From: Komagataeibacter melomenusus
GTDB taxonomy: Bacteria > Pseudomonadota > Alphaproteobacteria > Acetobacterales > Acetobacteraceae
Reading direction: 5' to 3'
DNA: 37,910 nucleotides
Assembly: GCF_013155395.1 (NCBI RefSeq)
Contig: NZ_JABJWC010000035.1
Coordinates: 1 to 37,910, forward strand
A program made the translations under genes and the position numbers. The stretch's first letter is position 1. Each line of letters starts with the position of its first letter. The notes below the pieces were generated by a model. That model did no database searches and was not told the origin of the DNA. It saw nothing but the letters and a program-made list of their open reading frames with translations. Shown here in pieces: positions 15,184 to 23,058 of the stretch.

Positions 15184-15605
15184 GCCTTTATATCGATACA
15201 TCGGTTCTTGTGGCGGCTCTAACCAATGAAGGAGAAACGACCCGAATGCAGGACTGGCTCGGTGCCCAAGCGCCTGAAGATCTTTTTGTCAGTGATTGGG
15301 TGGTCACCGAATTGTCTTCTGCCCTGTCGATCAAGCTGCGCACAGGCCAGATAACTGTCACGGACCGAGCGAACAGCTTGGCCATGTTCACCCGTCTTTG
15401 CGCAGAAAGTTTTGGTGTCGTGCCAGTGACCAGTCAGAACTTCCGGACGGCGGCACGGTTCTCGGATCAGTACACTCTGGGTCTTCGTGCCGGAGATGCC
15501 CTCCATCTGGCGGTTTGTGCGGATCATGGCTTAACACTGTGCACCCTGGATCGTCGTCTTGCCGAAGCGGGGCCTCAGGTCGGTCTGGCGACAACGCTGA
15601 TATGA
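15180..15605 (+). CDS. vapC: VapC-type PIN-domain ribonuclease toxin
   Basis: A 141-residue PIN protein, a Mg-dependent RNase that usually cuts tRNA or rRNA when its antitoxin is lost. The acidic residues of the active site are visible: D6 (YIDTSVL), E44 (VVTELSS), D106 (RAGDALHLA) and D124 (TLDRRLA). It starts at TTG, overlapping the antitoxin stop (TATTGA), so it is translationally coupled and made in lower amount. Length and motifs are complete, and the pair appears functional. Confidence 0.9.
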   Translation: MSLYIDTSVLVAALTNEGETTRMQDWLGAQAPEDLFVSDWVVTELSSALSIKLRTGQITVTDRANSLAMFTRLCAESFGVVPVTSQNFRTAARFSDQYTLGLRAGDALHLAVCADHGLTLCTLDRRLAEAGPQVGLATTLI

Positions 15606-15961
15606 TCGATCCTTGACTGAGGACCGTTGGAAAATATCGTGAATTGAGGGTTGCGATCACGAGATGGATTATGAACGTGAAGATCCATCTATCTTGTTAT
15701 CAGCCACTGCGTCTTGTCATGAGCGTTGCAGATATGCCTGATCGTTTGTTGGCATAACAAATATTATGGGATTTACAAGTTTGATTGTTCGGGAAGGCAA
15801 CCAATGATACTTGCGATTAGCGGACAGCAAGATACCCCGTCTCGCCGCGTGACAAGGTAATCATGCCAAAACGCATGGGCATATCCAATTGGAATCCTTG
15901 TCATGGACAGACCGCCTCATATATAATCCCATTCTATGGTCAATATATGAGGCAACCTGTC
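15606..15961. other. Intergenic stretch between two toxin-antitoxin modules
   Basis: About 350 bases without a coding frame I can support. Two dyads are visible: TTTGTTGGCATAACAAA near 15748-15764, and the larger palindrome at 15914-15953, listed separately, next to the Xre gene. The sequence is more AT-rich than its neighbours. Confidence 0.5.
15914..15953. promoter_or_regulatory. Operator-like inverted repeat before the Xre/RES module
   Basis: GCCTCATATAT (15914-15924) and ATATATGAGGC (15943-15953) are exact complements, 18 bases apart. The right arm ends 8 bases before the ATG of the Xre-type antitoxin remnant at 15962. Xre/RES antitoxins repress their own promoters through such palindromes. 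The site is perfect although both genes downstream are broken. Confidence 0.7.
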
Positions 15962-16361
15962 ATGTCCGAGACCACGTTTCTCTACTGACGCCTACGATCC
16001 GTCCGGACTGATCGCGGCCGAACGGCTGAGTAGCATGCTGCATATCACTCGTGGCGAACTGGCTGCCACCCTGGGCCTGTCCCGCGACGCCGTCTCCAAA
16101 AGTGCCCGCCTCGGCCGCCCCACCACCCAGGCGAGGCTGCGCGACATGGTCGAGATCCTCAATCGTGTCCGGCCATGGGCGGGCTCAGCCCAACAGGCTT
16201 TCGCATGGTATCGGTCACAGCCCCTGCCCTCCTTCGGTGATCAGACTGCCGAGGCGCTCGTTCGGGAAAGATACGCCGACGCCGTCCGGCGCGCTATCTC
16301 GATCGGATTGCAACCGGCGGTTACGCGCGAGGTTTACCGGACGGGTGTTCCGGGCTCATAA
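15962..16361 (+). pseudogene. Xre/MbcA/ParS-type antitoxin of a RES module, frameshifted
   Basis: The residue string resembles RES-partner antitoxins. An N-terminal MSETTF (from 15962) stops early, then TDAYDPSGLIAAERLSSMLH (second frame) continues into a helix-turn-helix (GELAATLGLSRDAVSKSARL) and the MbcA/ParS-like C-terminal domain (WAGSAQQAFAWYRSQPLPSFG). Near 16290 the frame is lost again: RYLDRIATGGYA, a typical antitoxin end, lies in another frame. At least two frameshifts are therefore needed to restore it. An intact ORF from 16035 would give a shortened protein missing the N-terminus. Confidence 0.7.
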
Positions 16362-16835
16362 TCCCCGCTGGTCTTTCACCCCACTGTCAGGCGACGGTGC
16401 GGCGCTTCATGGAGGCCGGTTCAACCTGGACGGCACACCTGCCCTTTACACATCTCTGCGGATGGAGACTGCCTGGCTCGAGGCCCAGCAAGGCTTCCCG
16501 TTCAAGCCTCAGCCCTTGACCATCTGTGGCTATGACGTCGATAGCGAACCCGTCCTCGATCTGACCGACCCGTCCAATCTTGATAATCGCGGTTTCTCCT
16601 CCCCTGCCCCTGGGAAGATCTTGCCGATCAGGGCAAGATGCCGCCCTCGTGGGAACTCGCAAAAATGCTCACAGCCAATGGTGTGGCTGGCATCATCGTC
16701 CCGAGTTTTGCCCCCGGAGCAATGGAAAATGACAGGAAGCTGGTCTTCTGGCAGTGGTCAGACAGTCTACCCTCCCGCGTAACCGTCATCGACGATGAAA
16801 AGCGTTTGCCAGCAACCGCAACGTCATGGTCGTAA
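16328..16835 (+). pseudogene. RES-domain toxin (NAD-degrading type), frameshifted
   Basis: The first part reads RFTGRVFRAHNPRWSFTPLS, GGRFNLDGTPALYTS and TAWLEAQQGFPFKPQ, the RES-family core with the R, Y and E residues of the NAD-binding pocket. The frame changes within a C/G run near 16605-16620. The rest (PWEDLADQGK, PPSWELAKMLTANGVAGIIVPSF, NDRKLVFWQW, RVTVIDDEKRLP) continues in another frame to 16835. The full sequence is collinear with the family, so one small indel destroyed it. Loss of the toxin with its broken antitoxin is consistent with decay of the module. Confidence 0.75.
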
Positions 16836-16979
16836 ACCGAGAATAAATGAAGGACTTGCGACGATATTAGTCGGTTAAAAGTCCCAACGGAAGCCATTGG
16901 GACCATTACGTCACGTCGATCACCAACCATAACAACGGGCGCCCCTCTTTTTGAGGAGCGACAAACAACCAAGCGGCAA

Positions 16980-18398
16980 TTATGCATTCCGTCCTGTAAA
17001 TGCGTTCATATGAGCCTGAATTTCGAGAGATGCCTCTCCAACGGTCGACGGGTACGTTTGAGCAGTAGTCATCGCCGCGACGCGCTTGTTGTGAAGCGCG
17101 AGATCAGCGCCAGCGGTTGGCAATTGTCTAGCTGCCTGCGCCAGACTGATCTGAAGGCTGTTTAAAGGCTCTTTGACGGCATCAATCGAATCACGCATCG
17201 AATAAGACGTTGAAGCCTGAACGCTGCTTGGACCTTGATTGTCAGGTGTTTTAAGAAGCTCATCAAGAAAGTCCGGCGCTGCCTGGTCACGTTTGGTTAG
17301 AGAACGAATACCAAATAGTTTTCTAAGTGTCGCTATTATTGTCGTATGATCGTAAGGGGTATTGCCTTGTGGCCTGAATACGTGACCCGGCTTTACATAT
17401 GGTGAGATGATTATTGCAGGGACACGGACACCGAAGTAATCAAAATTAAAACCATCTTGATGTTTATCGTCGGGTGATACTGCTGCTGGTGGAGTCACAT
17501 GATCATAACATCCTCCGTGTTCATCGTAGGTAATGATTAAAAGTGTCTTATCCCATAAGGGACCATTGCGAACCGCATTATAGACCGATGCAATGAGTTC
17601 CTCCCCGTATACGACATCGTGCGCCGGATGCTGGTCATTGGGCATCTTTCTCAAAATGGGGTGAGCAAAATATCGCGGCTCGATGAAACTATACGCGGGT
17701 AAAGTCCCTTTTCTCGCATCATTCTCAAACTCCTCAAAATATTTGAAATTCGAGAGCGAGAATTCCCAAAGAGAGGACAAAGTCGTCGATTGCGCAAAGT
17801 CATGAAAATATATTTTCCAATCCTTATGAACCTCCCTTAATCTGTTGAATACGGTGGGCATTTCAAACGGGAGCTTGTCCGGATAGTTATTGACCCATCC
17901 ACCAGACGTGCCCGTATGCGCAAAGATACGGTTTGGCCATGTCTGACATGGCGCAGATGCATGCCAACGGTCTGAAATGCCGAATTCCCGACCCAGCGTC
18001 GTCAATACAGGTAGCTGATCGGGGGTGAAGAAATGCATGACTGACTCAGGACTACGCGAACCCGGGCGATCAGGCTGGGCCATATAATTATCTACGAATC
18101 CTGACATGTCTGGTAATTTCGAAGCCAAGCTGCCCTTTTCCTGGCGTCCATGAATCTGTTCGTAAATGTCTTTAAATGATTCACCGGGATCAGGATCTGG
18201 AATGCGCACCACCTGACGGTCGGTTCCGTCCGTAGTCCACACGGCTATCGATTCGACGGAGCCGTCCGGATGATGCCAGGGATTAGTCTCCGTTCCCGTT
18301 AGTCGGTCGATCGGATCGGTGGACGATGGCGACTGTCCAAACATACTATCGAATGACCGATTTTCTAGCATTAATACAACTACGTGCTCAATACCCAT
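16980..18398 (-). CDS. Phosphoesterase family protein (phospholipase C / acid phosphatase-like)
   Basis: A 472-residue member of the alkaline-phosphatase-like superfamily that includes non-haemolytic phospholipase C and AcpA. The metal-binding motif ENRSFDSMFG is at about 12-21; SAPCQTWPNR and TYDEHGGCYDHVTPP are the other family landmarks, along with the VPAIIISPYVKPG and PYDHTTIIATL segments near the C-terminus. Relatives are usually exported by Tat, but this one begins directly with MGIEHVVVLML and has no signal peptide. The ribosome-binding site AGGAG sits 8 bases upstream, so the start is firm. It would hydrolyse phosphate esters, substrate unknown. It lies alone in a mobile region. Confidence 0.88.
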   Translation of the reverse strand: MGIEHVVVLMLENRSFDSMFGQSPSSTDPIDRLTGTETNPWHHPDGSVESIAVWTTDGTDRQVVRIPDPDPGESFKDIYEQIHGRQEKGSLASKLPDMSGFVDNYMAQPDRPGSRSPESVMHFFTPDQLPVLTTLGREFGISDRWHASAPCQTWPNRIFAHTGTSGGWVNNYPDKLPFEMPTVFNRLREVHKDWKIYFHDFAQSTTLSSLWEFSLSNFKYFEEFENDARKGTLPAYSFIEPRYFAHPILRKMPNDQHPAHDVVYGEELIASVYNAVRNGPLWDKTLLIITYDEHGGCYDHVTPPAAVSPDDKHQDGFNFDYFGVRVPAIIISPYVKPGHVFRPQGNTPYDHTTIIATLRKLFGIRSLTKRDQAAPDFLDELLKTPDNQGPSSVQASTSYSMRDSIDAVKEPLNSLQISLAQAARQLPTAGADLALHNKRVAAMTTAQTYPSTVGEASLEIQAHMNAFTGRNA

Positions 18399-19002
18399 TG
18401 ATTTCCACTCCTTTTATTTTTTACACCATTTAATAAGTCATATATCAGAAAGTTATTTTCTTTTATCTTGTAAATCATACAAATCTCCCGGACCCGAAAC
18501 CCACGTCTCAGTCATTGATCAAGTCCCAGTTCCCAATGATCACGGGCTGACTGCCCCGCCCAACAGAATGCCAAAAGCCCCCGAATATTGTTACAGTACC
18601 AGCTATACTCATACACTAGTTTGTGGGAACTCCGCTAATCCCCTTTTTTAAACGGGTGACACAAGAGAATGTAGAGAACAAGCCTGCAGTTTCTGTACAG
18701 ACACTAGCTCGGCATATCCGCGTTGCCCTTCTCCCAACAGTATATCCCGCGTGGCGACGCCACGTAACCCCTGATGGTTAGAGACAGAGATCCAGTCGCA
18801 GAAACTGGCCATGACCAAATCGGGTCCCACACCGATGACGCCTCCTTGAGGCACGTTTTCATATCCAATCAATAGGGTAACGGCTTCAGACCCTTTACTC
18901 TTCCTTCGGCTCGACTGCGGATGTACCATGACATTCTAAATGTCTGACCGAGACGCCTCTTCTTCCTCGTCTTTACCCGTTGCGTCCATCGGGAGAGACC
19001 GC
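18399..19002. other. Intergenic stretch, promoter side of the phosphoesterase and copper ATPase stump
   Basis: About 600 bases with no gene I can support. The AT-rich part (18410-18470) should contain the phosphoesterase promoter. A minus-strand open frame at 18648-18929 has no ribosome-binding site and no recognisable motif. An in-frame ATG at 18940 would lengthen the copper ATPase stump but has no ribosome-binding site. Confidence 0.5.
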
Positions 19003-19527
19003 ATGTCAGGAAAACAGCAGATGGACGGTCAGCATACGTCCACATCTGGTGCCGTTTGGAGCTGTCCGATGCATCCGGACATCAGGGAAGCGCATCCCGG
19101 CAAATGCCCGATATGCGGTATGACACTTCAGCCGATGAGCAGCCCCGATACTATGGAACCAAAGAAGGGAATGGGCCACGACCAGGCGATTCATGATATG
19201 GCCTGCCATGATCAGAACCGCCATGCGCCCCAGACCGCTGCCTGGCCGCCTACTGGTGGCCACACGATCTGGACATGCCCCATGCGTCCGCAGATCCGGC
19301 AGGACCATCCTGGAAACTGCGCGCTTTGCGGCATTGCGCTGGAGGCGGAGGAACCGACCGAACAGCCTGACGACAATTCGGAGCTGAAGGACTTCACGCA
19401 CCGCCTGATCGTGGCCCCCGCTCTTGCCATCCCACTCACGGTCGTCACCAATGCGCTTAGGCTCGGCGCCCTACGGACCCGCACCATGCTGGTTCCATAT
19501 AGTTGGTCCGCTATCTCCCTCATCTAA
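19003..19527 (+). pseudogene. Copper/silver P-type ATPase, N-terminal stump with two metal-binding motifs
   Basis: Encodes about 174 residues. Two heavy-metal-binding domains are visible: WSCPMHPDIREAHPGKCPIC at about 19-38, and the degenerate WTCPMRPQIRQDHPGNCALC at about 90-109. They are followed by a His/Met-rich linker and by ELKDFTHRLIVAPALAIPLT, the first transmembrane region of CopA-like ATPases. Normal proteins continue for over 600 residues with the CPC, DKTGT and ATP-binding domains; here the frame ends after LRLGALRTRTMLV and unrelated sequence. GGGAGA seven bases upstream supports the start at 19003. The stump could still be made as a small metal-binding protein but cannot pump. 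Confidence 0.8.
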
Positions 19528-19914
19528 GACGCGCCGCCGCCCGTCTAACCTGCTCGGGAGCGGACGTTCGTGGTCTTAGTCCATCGCATCTCTTCCGACG
19601 AAACCTTCGATCCAGCGTCGCGTCAGGTAGACCATGAAGCTTTGCACGAGTTCCGCACGCGTGGGCGCGTGGCATATGTCAGGCGCACGACGTGGAGCGA
19701 CATCTCCTCGGTACGCCAGTCGCGCACGGTCTCAACGACACGGCCGTCCGCCCATCTCTCGTGTCCCATGAAGCCGTGATCGCCGTGCCCCGCGCTGTAG
19801 GATGTCAGCCACGGTGCTCGGGCAAGCCATACACGCGGCTACTCGATGTCTTCCGACCTCGTCCATACAGTCGGCAAGCGCTTCGCCAAGGCGCACCTTA
19901 AAAGTGCCCAGCTA
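19528..19914 (-). pseudogene. Probable decayed coding sequence next to IS
   Basis: No intact gene. Read on the minus strand, the pieces GDHGFMGHERWADGRVVETV, EMSLHVVRLTYAT and, after a frameshift, ELVQSFMVYLTRRWIEGFVG have protein-like composition and lie in consistent order, ending near 19575. They look like the start of a gene whose upstream part was removed when the IS5-type element inserted at 19915. I do not recognise the family. Confidence 0.3.
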
Positions 19915-19924
19915 CGGTGTGTCG

Positions 19925-20311
19925 TCAGTTAAGCAGGATCATGATTGAGGCGAACTGCACGGCTGCAAGGAATGTTGACTTCAGTTTATCGTAGCGGGTT
20001 GCGATAGCGCGAAACTGCTTGAGTTTATTGAAAAACCTCTCAACAAGGTTTCGTTCGCTGTAAAGGGAAAAATCGGTTTTCCGTCGTGTTGTTCTGTTGC
20101 GTTTTGGCGGGATGACCAGGGTAATCCCGCGCTGTATCAGCCGATCGATCAACCTGTCCGCGTCATACGCCTTGTCAGCAAGGAAAGCATCCGGGTCGAT
20201 GTTTTCCAGAAGCGGTTCCGCTTGGGTGATATCTGCGTCCTGTCCCGGTGTGATGCCGAGTTCCACCGGATTGCCCAGAGCGTCGCAGATGGCATGGATC
20301 TTTGTAGTCAA
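19925..20311 (-). CDS. IS5/IS427-type transposase, OrfB part
   Basis: A 128-residue C-terminal part. It starts LTTKIHAICDALGNPVELGI and has ADKAYDADRLIDRL, holding the second catalytic aspartate, PPKRNR, and the ERNLVERFFNKLKQFRAIAT motif with the catalytic glutamate. It is made as an OrfAB fusion by frameshifting at the A6G4 run upstream, so the listed start is only the frame boundary. Together with OrfA it forms a complete DDE transposase. Confidence 0.88.
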   Translation of the reverse strand: MTTKIHAICDALGNPVELGITPGQDADITQAEPLLENIDPDAFLADKAYDADRLIDRLIQRGITLVIPPKRNRTTRRKTDFSLYSERNLVERFFNKLKQFRAIATRYDKLKSTFLAAVQFASIMILLN

Positions 20312-20679
20312 CCCGCCTCGTGATCGTCCGATGGCCTGATCCGTGCCCCTTTTTTGAGAGCTCCGGCACTATGCTGATGCGCCCGGACAATTGTGCTGTC
20401 GATCATCATGTATTCGTTGTCGTGATCAGCGGCCAGATAACGAAATATCCGTTCGATGACACCGCTTTCACACCAGCGGCGCAGACGCCGGTGCACGTTT
20501 TTCCAGTCCCCGAAACGGGCAGGAAGGTCGCGCCATGGAATGCCCGCGCGATAGCGATACAGTACCGCCTCCACGAACAGACGGTTGTTCGCCGCAGTGC
20601 CGCCGACATAACCCTCACGACCGGGGAGAAGATCCTTTATCCGCTCCCACTGGTCATCGCGTAAACCATAGCGCCGCAT
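20308..20679 (-). CDS. IS5/IS427-type transposase, OrfA part
   Basis: A 123-residue N-terminal part beginning MRRYGLRDDQWERIKDLLPG, typical of IS427-group transposases, with GIPWRDLPARFGDWKNVHRR in the middle. The first catalytic aspartate of the DDE site is in MMIDSTIVRAHQHSAGA. The run A6G4 (complement at 20346-20355) near the end is the usual slippage point that joins this frame to the C-terminal frame. The frame is open further upstream, but the family start is at 20679. Confidence 0.88.
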   Translation of the reverse strand: MRRYGLRDDQWERIKDLLPGREGYVGGTAANNRLFVEAVLYRYRAGIPWRDLPARFGDWKNVHRRLRRWCESGVIERIFRYLAADHDNEYMMIDSTIVRAHQHSAGALKKGARIRPSDDHEAG

Positions 20680-21018
20680 CCCTCTGTCTCCCCCAAAACT
20701 GGGAAAACAGTCAGCACACGCAGCCATAAAGTACAACCCACACGTGCCACATTCAGGGCTTAACTGACGACACGCCGTAAGATAGATGCTTCGAAGGTCA
20801 GGGTTATGCCGCATGGCAACCAGAGTAGGCATGTACAGAGCGTTTCTGACATGAATCCGACCAACCCGAATAAAGCTTTTACCCTGCCACTTTCCTCACT
20901 GCCTGGTCTGCGAGCCCAACAACCTGTCCATTTCCCAGTGTTCCCAGTTCGGGAATATCGACCCTGCCCCCTGAAATACCCTCGATTTGAAGTAAGGTCT
21001 GTCCATAAGAGACAGACG

Positions 21019-21411
21019 ATGAAGAAAGCACGTTTCACACAGGAGCGGATCATCGGGATCCTGAAGGAGCATCAGGTGGGCGCGACGGCTGCGGATCTGT
21101 GCCGCAGGCACGGGATCAGCGACGCGACCTTCTACACCTGGCGGTCGAAATACGGCGGCATGGAAGTGTCGGAAGCGCGTCGGCTGACGGCTCTTGAAGA
21201 AGAGAACACGAAGCTGAAGCGGCTCCTGGCGGAGAGCGTAATGGACGTCTCGACGCTGAAGGCCTGCTGGCAAAAAACTCGTGACGCCCGGTTTGCGGCG
21301 GGACGCCGTGGCCTGCGCGATCCGGGAGAAAGACTATTCGCAGCGACGGGCCTGCCGGCTTATTGGCATGGATCCGAAGACCTGGCGCTATGCGTCACGC
21401 CGCTCGGATGA
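21019..21411 (+). CDS. IS3-family transposase OrfA, apparently carrying a 1-base deletion
   Basis: Starts [20 protein letters not shown] and has the helix-turn-helix [20 protein letters not shown] and a leucine-zipper-like region ([13 protein letters not shown]). Up to DVSTLK (about residue 80) it is normal. After that the frame reads into orfB sequence out of register. Adding one base after CTGAAGG would give LKDLLAKNS and a stop just past the slippery heptamer A-AAA-AAC, with [12 protein letters not shown] in the -1 frame, the usual IS3 arrangement. As it stands, OrfAB cannot be made by -1 frameshifting. Confidence 0.82.
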   Translation: MKKARFTQERIIGILKEHQVGATAADLCRRHGISDATFYTWRSKYGGMEVSEARRLTALEEENTKLKRLLAESVMDVSTLKACWQKTRDARFAAGRRGLRDPGERLFAATGLPAYWHGSEDLALCVTPLG

Positions 21412-22129
21412 TGCCACAGTGCGGGGGCGGCTGCGTGAACAGGCTGCAGAGCGACGACGATTTGGCTATCGGCGCCTGCAGATCCTGCTCGACAGGGAGG
21501 GGCTGGTGATGAACCACAAGAAGCTGTTCCGGCTGTATCGCGAGGAAGGGCTGTCAGTCCGTAAGCATGGCGGCCGTAAACGGGCGATGGGCACGCGCTC
21601 GCCGATGATGCTGCCCGACGGGCCAAACCAGCGATGGAGCCTGGACTTCGTCTCGGACGCGCTGAACAACGGACGACGCTTCCGTGTGCTGACAGTGGTG
21701 GACGACTACACGCGAGAGTGCCTGGCGCTGGTAGCGGATACGTCGCTGCCAGGCGAACGGCTCGGCCGCGAACTCGACCGGATCGGGGAACAGCGCGGCT
21801 TTCCCATGATGATCGTCCGTGACAACCGCACCGAGATGACCTCGAACGCGATCGAGGCCTGGCAGGAAAAACGGTCGGTGCTGTGGCACTACATCGCACC
21901 AGGCAATCCGCAGCAGAACGGGTTCATCGAGAGCTTCAACCGCCGGTTCCGTGACGAATGCCTCAACGAGCACCTGTTCCGCAACCTCGCCCACGCCCGT
22001 TCGGTCATCAAGGACTTGCGGCCTGACCACAATGCCGTCAGGCCCCACACCAGCCTCGGGGGCATGACCCCAGAGGTTTTCGCTCAACACACCGACAAGG
22101 CATACAGCAACCCACAGACCCTAACTTAA
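21281..22129 (+). CDS. IS3-family transposase OrfB (integrase core)
   Basis: A 282-residue catalytic part. An HTH_21-like region ([20 protein letters not shown]) precedes the rve integrase core. Catalytic residues of the DDE triad are in [21 protein letters not shown] and [20 protein letters not shown]. The C-terminus ([15 protein letters not shown]) is intact. The start shown is a GTG in the -1 region; normally the frame is entered by frameshifting from orfA, which in this copy is disrupted. Confidence 0.88.
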   Translation: MTPGLRRDAVACAIREKDYSQRRACRLIGMDPKTWRYASRRSDDATVRGRLREQAAERRRFGYRRLQILLDREGLVMNHKKLFRLYREEGLSVRKHGGRKRAMGTRSPMMLPDGPNQRWSLDFVSDALNNGRRFRVLTVVDDYTRECLALVADTSLPGERLGRELDRIGEQRGFPMMIVRDNRTEMTSNAIEAWQEKRSVLWHYIAPGNPQQNGFIESFNRRFRDECLNEHLFRNLAHARSVIKDLRPDHNAVRPHTSLGGMTPEVFAQHTDKAYSNPQTLT

Positions 22130-22154
22130 AACTGAGGGCACGCTCGGGGTAGGG

Positions 22155-23048
22155 TCACTTCAGGCCCAGATGATCCCGATAGCGGCGAAAGCAGGCCGCG
22201 CCACATTCCAGCCGCATCAGGGCGCCTTCGGCGATGGCCGGGGCACGACGCGAATCTTCCGCGATGAGCGGGCTGATAACCTCTGCATTCCATGTTGCGG
22301 AATGGCGCACATCCAGCACGGCATGCAGGTCGAAATAATGCCGGTCATCGGGCTGCACGCCCAATCGTTTCAGCCCTGCCGCGACCATGGCCGCCCTACC
22401 CGGCGCGGTCAGTTCGATCACGCCCAACGCGCCGACCGCGTGAAACGCCAGATGCCGGCGGCAGGCCAGACCGGACATGGTGTTGGCTAGGGCCAGCGAC
22501 TGCCACACCGTCGTCTCCGATTGGGACCGCAGCCCGAGGGCATGGACCAAATGCGCCAGCATCGGACCGTGCATGCCGGCTTCCCGGCCATGACCCATTT
22601 CGTCCCAGTAATTGCGCGCCAATTCCAACTTGGGGCGCGTTGGCATACGGACCTGGACCAGTGCCGTCAGGTCCTCGAAACCCGCTTCCCCTGCGGCTTC
22701 CTGTTCAAGGAACCAGCCCATGGCCTCACGGGATGCATCATGCGCCAGCCAGGGGAAAAGGCTGTCGTGCTGGCCGGGACCGGTCTGTTCCAGTTCCTCG
22801 AACCATGCGAGGAAAGCCGCGGGCTCCCGGGGAGCCTGGGCGGCGATCGGTGCGACCTGTTCGCGCAGGGAGCGCAGAAAACCCGCTTCCTCCGCCAGCA
22901 GACGGGGCAGATCCAGTCCCGCCGCACCGTCCTCCTCGGGCAGGCACGGCGTCAGCCTTAGACGATTGAGCCCGGCCAGTGCCAGATGGAGTTCCCGCTG
23001 CGCCCGGTCGCTACTCTTGCCCGTCAGGATATTGTTCATTGACACCAT
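22155..23048 (-). CDS. Heme-oxygenase-like diiron protein (iron-containing redox enzyme family)
   Basis: A 297-residue helical protein resembling the Haem_oxygenas_2 / heme-oxygenase-like diiron oxidase group. Candidate iron ligands are E115, E150 and H153 (NYWDEMGHG), E212, and H242-D246-H249 (HYFDLHAVLDVRHSATW). Related enzymes carry out N-oxygenation, C-C cleavage or desaturation of small amino-acid-like substrates. AGGAGAGGA stands before the ATG. It follows the methyltransferase gene by 10 bases on the same strand. Its stop codon TGA is formed by the first three bases of the adjacent IS3 end, so a few native C-terminal residues may be lost. Confidence 0.8.
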   Translation of the reverse strand: MVSMNNILTGKSSDRAQRELHLALAGLNRLRLTPCLPEEDGAAGLDLPRLLAEEAGFLRSLREQVAPIAAQAPREPAAFLAWFEELEQTGPGQHDSLFPWLAHDASREAMGWFLEQEAAGEAGFEDLTALVQVRMPTRPKLELARNYWDEMGHGREAGMHGPMLAHLVHALGLRSQSETTVWQSLALANTMSGLACRRHLAFHAVGALGVIELTAPGRAAMVAAGLKRLGVQPDDRHYFDLHAVLDVRHSATWNAEVISPLIAEDSRRAPAIAEGALMRLECGAACFRRYRDHLGLK

Positions 23049-23058
23049 TCCTCTCCTG

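Larger units (their letters stand above)
19915..20777 (-). mobile_element. IS5-family (IS427-type) insertion sequence, complete
   Basis: The 863-bp element has 20-bp terminal inverted repeats with one mismatch: CGGTGTGTCGTCAGTTAAGC at the left and CGGCGTGTCGTCAGTTAAGC, read inwards, at the right. It is flanked on both sides by TA (19913-19914 and 20778-20779), the target duplication expected for the IS427 group. It carries two overlapping transposase frames on the minus strand. Intact ends, duplication and frames suggest a recent insertion. Confidence 0.88.
20960..22157 (+). mobile_element. IS3-family insertion sequence
   Basis: The left end reads GACCCTGCCCCCTGAAATACCCTC and the right end, read inwards, TGACCCTACCCCGAGCGTGCCCTC. 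They remain partly matched for about 45 bases (to GTAAGGTCTGT / GTTAGGGTCTGT), giving imperfect inverted repeats. The element holds orfA and orfB of IS3 type. No target duplication is evident (GAATATC left, CTTCAGG right), so it may have rearranged after insertion. Its right end supplies the stop codon of the neighbouring minus-strand gene. Confidence 0.82.

Noticed and set aside
18648-18929. 93-codon minus-strand frame between the phosphoesterase and copper ATPase stump
   Set aside because: No ribosome-binding site, no family pattern and an unlikely composition, so I could not support it as a gene.
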